Assembly: GCA_964403525.1 (NCBI GenBank)
Contig: CAYOGE010000004.1
Location: 108,626-172,625, forward strand
Reading direction: 5' to 3'
DNA length: 64,000 nt
Source: JAJTGZ01 sp964403525
Lineage (GTDB): Bacteria > Planctomycetota > Phycisphaerae > Phycisphaerales > UBA1924
Of this stretch, positions 9,956-16,957 are shown piece by piece; position 1 is the stretch's first letter; the number at the start of each line of letters is the position of its first letter. Below the pieces are notes generated by a model. It saw only the letters and a list, made by a program, of their open reading frames with translations, was not told where the DNA came from and searched no databases. The position numbers and the translations under genes were made by a program.

Positions 9956-11197
9956 TCACTTGATCGGCGCGGGCTTGGTGCGGATGCCGCTCTTGCTCTT
10001 GGCGTCGATCTTCGCCAGCGCTTCCTTTGCTTCGTTGTTGGTGACGGGCTGAGAGAGCTTGATCGGGGCCCCCGCGTCGCTCAGCCAACCCTCGACCAGC
10101 GCCACCAGTTCAGCCTCGGGCATCCCTTCAAACTTCGGCATCGCCACGCTGTTCTTGTCGGCCGTCCGCTTGCGGATCATCGCGTCGAGCCCCTCCATCG
10201 CGGACTTCGCAACCGCGTCTGAGAGCGCACGGATTGTGCCTGAGTCTTCCAGCCGGTTCTTGCTCCACTCCCCCCACCTCTTGCGGAACGACTTCATCGC
10301 CGCTTCGCGCCGGCCGCGCACGTCCATCTCCTTGCCGTACATGATGAAGACGATCCCCGCGGGGATAAGCGCCTTCTCGCCCGCCAGTTCGCTCACGCGC
10401 TTGACCGTTGCCGCCTTGCCCGCGGCAACATCGTCGCGCAGGTCGGCCATGGCGTTGTCAAGCACCTTCACCAAACTCGCGACAATCGCCCATTCGTTGC
10501 GCGTCTGCGGCGTGTAGGCGTTCACGCCGGGCAGGTTGAGCGGCAGCACGAACCACCAGCGGCCGTCGTACTGGCGGATGGTAAAGACGCCCCCCAGCAC
10601 CGGCTCCTTGTCGAATTTGACAACCGCTGAATCGTCGGCCGTACGCTCGACGCTGAGCCGGGCGGCGCCGCTGTCGAGCCAGCCGAACGGGTCGGCAAAG
10701 AGCCGCGTTGTGAAGTCTTGGAACTGCTGCTCCTGCTGGCGCGCGGCCGCGGCGTCCGCGGGGCGCTCGATCTTCACAGGCCCGTTGGGGTTCGCCGTCA
10801 TCAGCGCAGAGACGATGCCCTCAGACTTTCCCTCCATCTCGCTCTTGAGCTGGTCGCGCGCGGCCGCGACCTCGTTGGGGAACGCCTTGGCCATCGCCTT
10901 TCCCAGCCCCTGCATGGTGCCGAACAGGTGGCCGAGGCGTGTGAGCGTGGACCGGTACTCGACGTTGTCAGCGTAGATCAGATCGCTGATCCGCTCGGTG
11001 TTGCCGTCGCGGACCATCTGGATCGCGCTCGCCAGAACATCCTCCGGCGTCGCCTGGCTGTACTCCTTCCGCTGCGTCGCCAGCAGAATCGCCGCGAACA
11101 CGCCGACCCCCAGCAGCACGGTGAGCACGATCCATCCGGCCGTACCCCACGCTCGCTTGGTGACGACAGGCTCGGGCGTATAGGCGTCGGCGTTCAT
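9956..11197 (-). CDS. single-pass membrane protein, unknown function
   Basis: A 413-residue protein starting at 'MNADAYTPEP' (ATG at 11197). A short cytoplasmic segment is followed by one membrane helix at about residues 20-40 ('WIVLTVLLGVGVFAAILLAT'). The remaining 370 residues are hydrophilic and would lie outside the cytoplasm. The large domain includes 'VFTIRQYDGRWWFVLPLN', resembling the beta-sheet part of NTF2/DUF-type periplasmic domains, but no family is certain. It is divergent from thiS with about 95 bases between the starts. Confidence 0.65.
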   Translation of the reverse strand: MNADAYTPEPVVTKRAWGTAGWIVLTVLLGVGVFAAILLATQRKEYSQATPEDVLASAIQMVRDGNTERISDLIYADNVEYRSTLTRLGHLFGTMQGLGKAMAKAFPNEVAAARDQLKSEMEGKSEGIVSALMTANPNGPVKIERPADAAAARQQEQQFQDFTTRLFADPFGWLDSGAARLSVERTADDSAVVKFDKEPVLGGVFTIRQYDGRWWFVLPLNLPGVNAYTPQTRNEWAIVASLVKVLDNAMADLRDDVAAGKAATVKRVSELAGEKALIPAGIVFIMYGKEMDVRGRREAAMKSFRKRWGEWSKNRLEDSGTIRALSDAVAKSAMEGLDAMIRKRTADKNSVAMPKFEGMPEAELVALVEGWLSDAGAPIKLSQPVTNNEAKEALAKIDAKSKSGIRTKPAPIK

Positions 11198-11292
11198 CGA
11201 TCGGTTATAGCAGCCGTTGCGCACACGGTTGCGGCAAGCGGGCAAGCCCCCGCCGCACCCCCTATCGGCACTGCAACCCCTATCATGCTGCC

Positions 11293-11493
11293 GTGGAGAT
11301 CACCGTCAACGGCACCAAGCGATCGATTCCCGCCGGGACCACCGTCCAGCAACTCCTGGCCGTCCTGGGGCTGTCCGAACAACCGGCCGCCGTCGAAGTG
11401 AACAGGGGCCTCGTGCCCAAGCGCCTGCACGCCGCGCGCGTGCTCGAGCCCGGTGACCAGGTTGAAGTCGTGACGCTCGTTGGAGGAGGATGA
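11293..11493 (+). CDS. thiS: sulfur carrier protein ThiS
   Basis: A 66-residue ubiquitin-fold protein starting with GTG. It has the ThiS pattern 'ITVNG..R.IPAGTTVQQLL', the 'VEVNRGLVPK' strand and a C-terminal Gly-Gly-Gly, the residue that is adenylated and then thiocarboxylated to carry sulfur for the thiazole ring of thiamine. Its stop overlaps the thiG start (ATGA), so carrier and synthase are co-translated. No thiF or thiH is adjacent. Confidence 0.92.
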   Translation: MEITVNGTKRSIPAGTTVQQLLAVLGLSEQPAAVEVNRGLVPKRLHAARVLEPGDQVEVVTLVGGG

Positions 11494-12374
11494 CGATGAA
11501 CGGAGTCGGCACCGCGCAAAGCAGACACCCCGTTGAGGTCACCTCGACGCGAGCAGAGACGCCCCTTGTCATCGGCGGCAGGTCGTTTTCCTCCCGACTG
11601 ATCGTCGGAACCGGCAAGTACAAAACGCTCGACACCATGCGGGCGGCCCTGGACGCCAGCGGCACCGAGGTCGTCACCGTCGCGGTGCGCCGCGAGCGCC
11701 TCTACAACGAACAAGGCCGAAGCCTCCTGGACGCCCTCGACACCAGGCGCTACACGGTCCTTCCCAACACGGCGGGGTGCTTCAGCGCAGAAGACGCCGT
11801 CCGCGTGTCGCTGCTTGGGCGCGAGCTGCTTGAGCAGTTGGGAAACCCGGGCGCCGGGTGGGTCAAGCTCGAAGTGCTCGGCGACAAAAAAACGCTGCTG
11901 CCCGATCCGACCGCGACCGTTGAAGCAACGCGCACGCTCGTCAAGGAAGGCTTCCAGGTTCTCGCCTACAGCAGCGACGACCCGATCGCGGCCCTGCGCA
12001 TCAAAGAAGCCGGTGCCACCGCCGTCATGCCCGCGGGCTCGCCGATCGGCAGCGGTCAGGGCGTGCTCAACCGCAACAACATCGTGCTCTGCCTTGAACT
12101 GCTCAAGCAAGGCGACCCGACGTTCCCGGTGATCGTTGACGCGGGCGTCGGTTCGGCCAGCGACGTGGCTGTCGCTATGGAACTCGGGGCCGACGGCGTT
12201 CTGCTCAACACAGCCGTCGCTCACGCCGCCGACCCCGTGCTGATGGCGCACGCAATGAAGAACGGCACGCTCGCCGGACGCCAGTCCTACCTCGCAGGCC
12301 GCATCCCCAAGCGTCTGTACGCCACCGCCAGTTCCCCATGGGAAGGGACCGTCAGCTATGTTCCCGGCGAGTAG
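11490..12374 (+). CDS. thiG: thiazole synthase ThiG
   Basis: A 294-residue TIM-barrel enzyme that builds the thiazole phosphate of thiamine from deoxyxylulose 5-phosphate, dehydroglycine or iminoglycine and ThiS thiocarboxylate. 'SRLIVGTGKYKT' is the family N-terminal signature, 'VKLEVLGD' holds the Schiff-base lysine, 'MPAGSPIGSGQGV' is the phosphate loop and 'VDAGVGSASDVAVAMELGAD' the second glycine-rich loop. A roughly 28-residue N-terminal extension precedes the conserved part. It is cytosolic and acts with the ThiS encoded immediately upstream. Confidence 0.95.
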   Translation: MTMNGVGTAQSRHPVEVTSTRAETPLVIGGRSFSSRLIVGTGKYKTLDTMRAALDASGTEVVTVAVRRERLYNEQGRSLLDALDTRRYTVLPNTAGCFSAEDAVRVSLLGRELLEQLGNPGAGWVKLEVLGDKKTLLPDPTATVEATRTLVKEGFQVLAYSSDDPIAALRIKEAGATAVMPAGSPIGSGQGVLNRNNIVLCLELLKQGDPTFPVIVDAGVGSASDVAVAMELGADGVLLNTAVAHAADPVLMAHAMKNGTLAGRQSYLAGRIPKRLYATASSPWEGTVSYVPGE

Positions 12375-12414
12375 GTAGACTCTCACGGCCGCGGCCTGCA
12401 GCCAACCGAAACAC

Positions 12415-12585
12415 ATGAGCAATCCACACTCCCACGAGAAGCCGCACACGACACCCGCCAAACGCGCAGGGAGAATCTCCATGGTCAAGCAGCGGAGCAA
12501 CATTGCCACGTTCCTGGCGCTGGGGCTTGTGGGTTTTGTGATCCTCGGGTTCCTGCTGGTGATCGCCTGGCTGATCTTCCACTGA
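12415..12585 (+). CDS. 56-residue single-helix membrane protein
   Basis: ATG at 12415, TGA at 12583-12585. The first 30 residues are basic and polar ('SNPHSHEKPHTTPAKR'). They are followed by one strongly hydrophobic helix at about residues 31-54 and a C-terminal 'WLIFH'. The gene starts 40 bases after thiG on the same strand, so it may be the last gene of the thi unit. No function is known; the composition (positive N-terminus, single helix, abrupt end) is that of a genuine small membrane protein rather than a chance frame. An internal ATG at codon 23 could give a shorter form. Confidence 0.5.
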   Translation: MSNPHSHEKPHTTPAKRAGRISMVKQRSNIATFLALGLVGFVILGFLLVIAWLIFH

Positions 12586-12609
12586 GCCAGCGTTGGGCGA
12601 GCAGACCGG

Positions 12610-13020
12610 CTAGACGATCGAGAACCCGCCGGCGCGGCAGAACTCGATGAACTGCTTGAGCGGTCCGCGGTTCTCGCCGCTGAAATACTCAAACGGGTTC
12701 ACCTTCACCCCCGGGCGGAGCGCCCTCATCGGGCGGGCCAGGCCGGGGACGTCGATGCTCGTGCTGACCTTCAGCCCCAGCGCATCGAACGTGGGCACAT
12801 CATCCAGGCCAGACTCAAGCGCGTCAGCGATGGCTGCCGCATCCGCCGCCATCACCCGCTGGCCACGCCGCGAGAAATAGTCCATCGAGAAGAACCGCTG
12901 CGGGTTCCCAGCGCTGTCAACCGCCTGCCAGGCCTCCGGCTCCAGGCAGCCCATCGGCTTCCAGCCGCTGTCGTAGGCCAGCTTCATGAGCATGCCCCAC
13001 GAGCGGTTCGAGAACGTCAT
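12610..13020 (-). CDS. small soluble protein of unknown function
   Basis: A 136-residue protein starting at 'MTFSNRSWGM' (ATG 13020); an in-frame ATG at 13068 would add 16 residues. It has no signal peptide or membrane helix. It reads as a compact alpha/beta protein, with 'LAYDSGWKPMGCLEP' near the N-terminus and 'YFSGENRGPLKQFIEFCRAGGFSI' near the end (key features: Glu/Asn loop and terminal helix). I do not recognise a family. It lies 72 bases downstream of the POT permease on the same strand and may be co-transcribed. Confidence 0.6.
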   Translation of the reverse strand: MTFSNRSWGMLMKLAYDSGWKPMGCLEPEAWQAVDSAGNPQRFFSMDYFSRRGQRVMAADAAAIADALESGLDDVPTFDALGLKVSTSIDVPGLARPMRALRPGVKVNPFEYFSGENRGPLKQFIEFCRAGGFSIV

Positions 13021-13092
13021 CGACCCGTGCTGTCCGGACGCTGTGCGCGGCACGGCTGAGCATAGCAAGCCATCTCTTCGGGGCCGCTCCGA

Positions 13093-14742
13093 TCAGTCGA
13101 GGGAGCTCCTCTGCATCTTCTTCAGCACCGGCGAAGCGATCAGGATCACGATGCCCGCCAGGGCGGGGACCGCCACGAACAGGAAGAAGAAGTCCGCCTG
13201 GCCGCCGAAGTTCCAGGGGAGCTTGATCTTGCCCTGCTCGATCGCCTCAACCTGCGCAGCGATCAGGCCGCCGCCGAGGTTGGCGACGAATGAGGACACG
13301 AACCAAAGGCCCATCAGCAGGCTCATGAACCTCGCGGGCGCCGCCTTGGTCACGTACGAGAGCCCGGTGGGCGACAGGCACAACTCACCGACGGTGTGCC
13401 AGAAGTAGGCCGCGAGGATGAAGAACATCGACGCCTTGGCCACCGTGACGCCCGGGGCCTGCTCAACGCCGGCACCCGCCTCGCGGGCGCCCCAGACCAT
13501 GAACACAAAGCCGAGTGAGAGGAACAGCAGGCCGAGAGCGATCTTGACCGGCTGACTGGGGTTGATCTTCCTCCGACCCATCGTCGCCCACAACCAGGCA
13601 AAGAGCGGCGCAAGGATGAAGATCAAACCGGCGTTCACCGACTGGAACCATGTGGTGTCAACCTCAAAGCTCCCAAGGTGCCTGTCCGTGTACCGGTCGG
13701 TGAAGAGGTTGATGCTCGAGCCCGCCTGCTCGAACGCCATCCAGAAGAACGCGTTGAAGATGATGTACACGAAGATCGTGATGACCGGCCCACGATCCTC
13801 CGGACGGTTCTTCGATACGAACCAGACGATCCACGCCAGCACACCGACGACCAGCACCGTGATGATCGACCAGCCGAGCACTGCGTTGGCCGCGATGTTG
13901 GCGATCAGCGCCTTGATCTGCCCGAAGACACCGATATGAAACATCCCGGCGACGACCGCCGAGAGCACGACGGCGGCGACGATGAACGACGATGCGAGCC
14001 CCGGCTTGCCGTTCTCTGGCGGCAGGCCCACGTTGGCGAGGAACATCGGCCGGAAGAACGTGTACATGGCGAGGCCCGCGAGCATGCCAACCGCCGCCGC
14101 GCCAAAGCCCCAGTGCCAGCCAACCTGTCGCCCGAGCGTTCCGCAGATAAACGCGCAGAGGAACGCGCCGAGGTTGATGCCCATGTAGAAGATCGTGAAC
14201 GCGCCGTCACGACGCGGGTCGCCCTGCGGGTAGAGTTGCCCCACCATCACCGAGACGCTCGGCTTGAAGTGGCCCGTCCCGAAGACGATCAGCGCCAGGC
14301 CGAAGATAAAGATCGACATCCCCACAGGGGTGCCGTTGAAACCGCCCATCCCCGAAATCGCCAGCGCGATATGGCCCAGGGAAATCACCGTTCCGCCAAC
14401 CAGCATCGAACGGTGGGTGCCGATCAGCTTGTCCGCGATCAAGCCGCCGAGGATCGGCAGCAGGTAGGCAAGCCCCGTGTACCAGCCGTACAGCGTGCTC
14501 GCCTCGCCGTCACTCCACCCCGGCCCCGGGTTGAACCCCTCGGGCTTGCCGGTCGGCAGCGGGTTCATGCCCGTGCCCGGCGTCGTGAGATAAAGCACCA
14601 GCAGCGCCCGCATGCCGTAATAGCTGAACCGTTCCCACATCTCTACGGCAAACAGCACGAACAACCCCATCGGATGACCAAGAAACGTCGCGGTAGTCGG
14701 AGGGAGGACGCCGGGACTGTCGCTGCTGCTGCTTGTCTGCAT
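13093..14742 (-). CDS. POT-family proton-coupled oligopeptide transporter
   Basis: A 549-residue inner-membrane protein of the POT/PTR family (MFS superfamily). 'AVEMWERFSYYGMRALLVLYL' contains the E-x-x-E-R-F-x-Y-Y signature in helix 1 that couples protons to peptide uptake. 'GTGHFKPSVSVMVGQLYP' and 'FTIFYMGINLGAF' are the conserved helix 4-5 motifs, and 'GELCLSPTGLSYVTKAAP' is the helix 10 region. It imports di- and tripeptides. The start at 14742 ('MQTSSSS') is preceded by TGGAG at good spacing; upstream in-frame codons lie in non-conserved sequence. There are about 12-14 hydrophobic segments. Confidence 0.9.
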   Translation of the reverse strand: MQTSSSSDSPGVLPPTTATFLGHPMGLFVLFAVEMWERFSYYGMRALLVLYLTTPGTGMNPLPTGKPEGFNPGPGWSDGEASTLYGWYTGLAYLLPILGGLIADKLIGTHRSMLVGGTVISLGHIALAISGMGGFNGTPVGMSIFIFGLALIVFGTGHFKPSVSVMVGQLYPQGDPRRDGAFTIFYMGINLGAFLCAFICGTLGRQVGWHWGFGAAAVGMLAGLAMYTFFRPMFLANVGLPPENGKPGLASSFIVAAVVLSAVVAGMFHIGVFGQIKALIANIAANAVLGWSIITVLVVGVLAWIVWFVSKNRPEDRGPVITIFVYIIFNAFFWMAFEQAGSSINLFTDRYTDRHLGSFEVDTTWFQSVNAGLIFILAPLFAWLWATMGRRKINPSQPVKIALGLLFLSLGFVFMVWGAREAGAGVEQAPGVTVAKASMFFILAAYFWHTVGELCLSPTGLSYVTKAAPARFMSLLMGLWFVSSFVANLGGGLIAAQVEAIEQGKIKLPWNFGGQADFFFLFVAVPALAGIVILIASPVLKKMQRSSLD

Positions 14743-14879
14743 GACGGACGCTCCACTGAGCCGGTGCGGGCGAGGCGAAACAATCGGGGCCGAGTCTAGC
14801 AGAAACGCCCGGCAGTCTCCGGCCCCTCGGAATCCCCCCTTCGACCGGCCATCCCCCGCGGTGCCGGTCGGACGCGTGT

Positions 14880-14907
14880 GCGACAATCCGGCCCTGACGG
14901 GTATACT
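14880..14907 (+). promoter_or_regulatory. sigma-70-type promoter for tRNA-Val
   Basis: GCGACA (-35, 14880-14885), 16-base spacer, TATACT (-10, 14902-14907). The expected transcription start, about 14914, is some 10 bases before the mature tRNA end. Confidence 0.5.
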
Positions 14908-14924
14908 TCGCCCGTCCCCGTTTC

Positions 14925-14998
14925 GGCCGCATAGCTCAGTTGGCTAGAGCACAGTCCTCACACGACTGGGGTCACAGGTTCGAGTCCTGTTGCGGCCA
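14925..14998 (+). tRNA. tRNA-Val (anticodon CAC)
   Basis: A 74-base cloverleaf. The acceptor stem is GGCCGCA/TGCGGCC with discriminator A. The D arm is GCTC/GAGC. The anticodon stem is CAGTC/GACTG with loop CTCACAC, giving anticodon CAC, which reads GTG. The variable loop is GGGTC and the T arm is ACAGG-TTCGAGT-CCTGT. All stems pair perfectly. The 3' CCA is not encoded. It is a lone tRNA gene with its own promoter and downstream hairpin. Confidence 0.95.
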
Positions 14999-15008
14999 TT
15001 TTTGACCA

Positions 15009-15043
15009 CACAAGCCCGTCCGGAACCACCGGACGGGCTTGTG
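15009..15043 (+). terminator. hairpin terminator after tRNA-Val
   Basis: Perfect 15-bp stem CACAAGCCCGTCCGG / CCGGACGGGCTTGTG with a 5-base loop, starting 11 bases after the tRNA. No uridine tract follows, so it may stop RNA polymerase less sharply or mark the precursor end. Confidence 0.7.
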
Positions 15044-15110
15044 CGTTAAGGACAGATACAGTTGGTCGATACGCCTTCGTCCGCGCAATTGCGCACCCGG
15101 GACACCACCT

Positions 15111-15698
15111 ATGGCTCGCACCGCTTCACTCATGCCTGAACTGGGGATGCGTGCGCCCGATTTCTCGCTGCCCGACACCGTCACAGGCCGCACGATCCAC
15201 TCGTCTGACTTTGCCGGCACGCCCGGGTTGCTGGTGATGTTTATCTGCAACCATTGCCCGTTCGTCAAGCACGTCCGTGACCAGCTTTCGACCATCGGGC
15301 GTGAGTACCAGCCGCGCGGCATCTCGATCGTCGCGATCAGCAGCAACGATGTGCAGAGCCACCCCGACGATTCGCCCGAGAAGATGAAGTCCGAGGCCCG
15401 CGAAGCCGGGTACACGTTTCCCTACCTGTACGACGAGTCGCAGGCCGTGGCAAAGGCCTTCCGCGCCGCCTGCACGCCCGACTTCTTCCTCTTCGACCAC
15501 AACCGGCACCTCTACTACCGCGGCCAGCTCGACGCCAGCCGGCCAAGCAAGTACCTCGAGAACCGAGTCGTCCGTTCCGACGGCAGCGACCTCCGCGCGG
15601 CCCTGGAGGCCCTCCTTGCCGGCGAGCCTGCGCCGCAGCCCCAGCTCCCAAGCCTCGGCTGCAACATCAAGTGGAAACCCGGGAACGAGCCATCCTGA
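15111..15698 (+). CDS. thioredoxin-fold (AhpC/TSA-type) protein
   Basis: A 195-residue protein of the redoxin/alkyl-hydroperoxide reductase superfamily. 'APDFSLPDTVTGRTI' is the usual N-terminal strand, 'MFICNHCPFVKHV' contains a CxxC active site (CNHC), and 'TPDFFLFDHNRHLYYRG' is the cis-proline strand of the thioredoxin fold. There is no signal peptide, so it is probably a cytosolic thiol-disulfide or peroxide-reducing protein. The start 'MARTASLMPELGM' was preferred because an upstream GTG at 15039 falls inside the tRNA terminator hairpin; the second methionine (15132) is also possible. The DUF58 gene follows after 59 bases. Confidence 0.85.
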   Translation: MARTASLMPELGMRAPDFSLPDTVTGRTIHSSDFAGTPGLLVMFICNHCPFVKHVRDQLSTIGREYQPRGISIVAISSNDVQSHPDDSPEKMKSEAREAGYTFPYLYDESQAVAKAFRAACTPDFFLFDHNRHLYYRGQLDASRPSKYLENRVVRSDGSDLRAALEALLAGEPAPQPQLPSLGCNIKWKPGNEPS

Positions 15699-15757
15699 AC
15701 CTCGCCCCCAGCGCCAAGTGATCTGCGCCTGGGGCACCCCTCGCAAGCGCGACCCCA

Positions 15758-16957
15758 ATGACACCCCGCCGCTCGACCCCAGCCAGGGCCCGCCGCCGCT
15801 ACCCGCTCCACGCGGTCTTCCTCATCTACTGCCTCGTCTCGCTGCTGGTCGCTGTCGGCGCGTTCAACGCCAACAACAACATGCTCTTCTGGCTCTTCGG
15901 CCTGTCGATGGGCATGCTGCTGGTGTCGGGCGTCGTCAGCGGCACGATGATGATGTCGGTCACCGTCCACCGCGACGCCATTGAGCAATCGCGCGTGGGT
16001 GAACCCCTGCGCATCCGGTACACCGTCACCAACCGTTCGCGCTGGCTCCCCGTGATCGGCCTTTCGATCACAGAGCGGGTAGTTGCTCCACCCCAAGCCG
16101 ATCCGCTCGACGGTGAGCATTCCGCGACCGTCGCGTTCGCTCCTACGGGGAGCGTTCCGCACGTCCCGGCCGGGAAGACGATCGTCTTCGAGACCCTCTC
16201 GATGCCCACCGGGAGGGGCCGCCTGCGCCTCGCGGGGTTTGACGTGCTGACGTCGTTCCCATTCGGAATCATCCGCAAGAGCCTGTGGTATCCGGAACCG
16301 GTGACGGCCATCGTGCACCCGGCCGGCTCAACTGTCCCCGAGGGTCTCTTCGCCATGGCAAGAGGCACAACCGGCTCAGGCCCGGCGGCCAAGCGCCCCG
16401 GCAGGCTCGGCGATGAACCCGTCGGGCTCCGCGAGTACCGGCCGGGTGACCCGCCCAAACTCGTCTCCTGGCGCGGCTCGGCACGCAGGCCCGGAGGCGA
16501 CCTGCTGGTCCGCCAGAACGCCGAGGGTTCACCACGCCGGCTGTGGGTGCTGCTCAAGCTCTCGTCGGCTTCAACATCCGCGCAGACCGAGGCCGCTCTT
16601 GCCGCCGCCGCGAGCGTCGTGCGGGCCGCCACCGGGTCCGGCGGTGCCACCAACACAAGGGGGCTGCGCGTCGGCCTCTCGCTCCGAACCGACTGGGCGA
16701 CCGTCGGCGGACAACCGGCAGGCTTTGACATCGCCCCTCGGACCGGCGGCGCATCGAGCGTCCTGCTCAATGACCTTTCGCTCCTGGTCGTCCCCCCCGC
16801 GGACACAGAGTCCGTCGCCTCCGGCGGCGACCCGCGCCTCGCCTCATCAGACATCGTCGTCCGTGTGACGGCCACCGGTGAGATCCAGCCGCCGTCGACC
16901 GGCGCGGTCGTCCGCCGTCTAGCCGCCCGCCCCGCGACCGTTGGGGGTACCGCGTGA
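15758..16957 (+). CDS. DUF58-domain membrane protein
   Basis: A 399-residue protein with two N-terminal membrane helices (about residues 17-36 and 42-64). An extracytoplasmic beta-rich region follows, then the DUF58 signature 'GLREYRPGDPPKLVSWRGSA' at about 227-246, ending in a vWA-like C-terminal part. DUF58 proteins are regularly paired with MoxR ATPases and transglutaminase-like membrane proteins, and here the stop overlaps the start of exactly such a transglutaminase (GTGA). No MoxR ATPase is in the window. The function of the pair is not established; a role in envelope protein assembly or maturation is the common inference. Confidence 0.85.
   Translation: MTPRRSTPARARRRYPLHAVFLIYCLVSLLVAVGAFNANNNMLFWLFGLSMGMLLVSGVVSGTMMMSVTVHRDAIEQSRVGEPLRIRYTVTNRSRWLPVIGLSITERVVAPPQADPLDGEHSATVAFAPTGSVPHVPAGKTIVFETLSMPTGRGRLRLAGFDVLTSFPFGIIRKSLWYPEPVTAIVHPAGSTVPEGLFAMARGTTGSGPAAKRPGRLGDEPVGLREYRPGDPPKLVSWRGSARRPGGDLLVRQNAEGSPRRLWVLLKLSSASTSAQTEAALAAAASVVRAATGSGGATNTRGLRVGLSLRTDWATVGGQPAGFDIAPRTGGASSVLLNDLSLLVVPPADTESVASGGDPRLASSDIVVRVTATGEIQPPSTGAVVRRLAARPATVGGTA

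Noticed and set aside
11283..12692. 469-codon open frame on the minus strand
   Set aside because: It covers thiS, thiG and their flanks in antisense; thiG on the other strand has clear catalytic motifs.
15039..15110. Upstream GTG start for the thioredoxin-like gene
   Set aside because: It would begin inside the tRNA terminator hairpin and adds non-conserved residues; ATG 15111 fits better.
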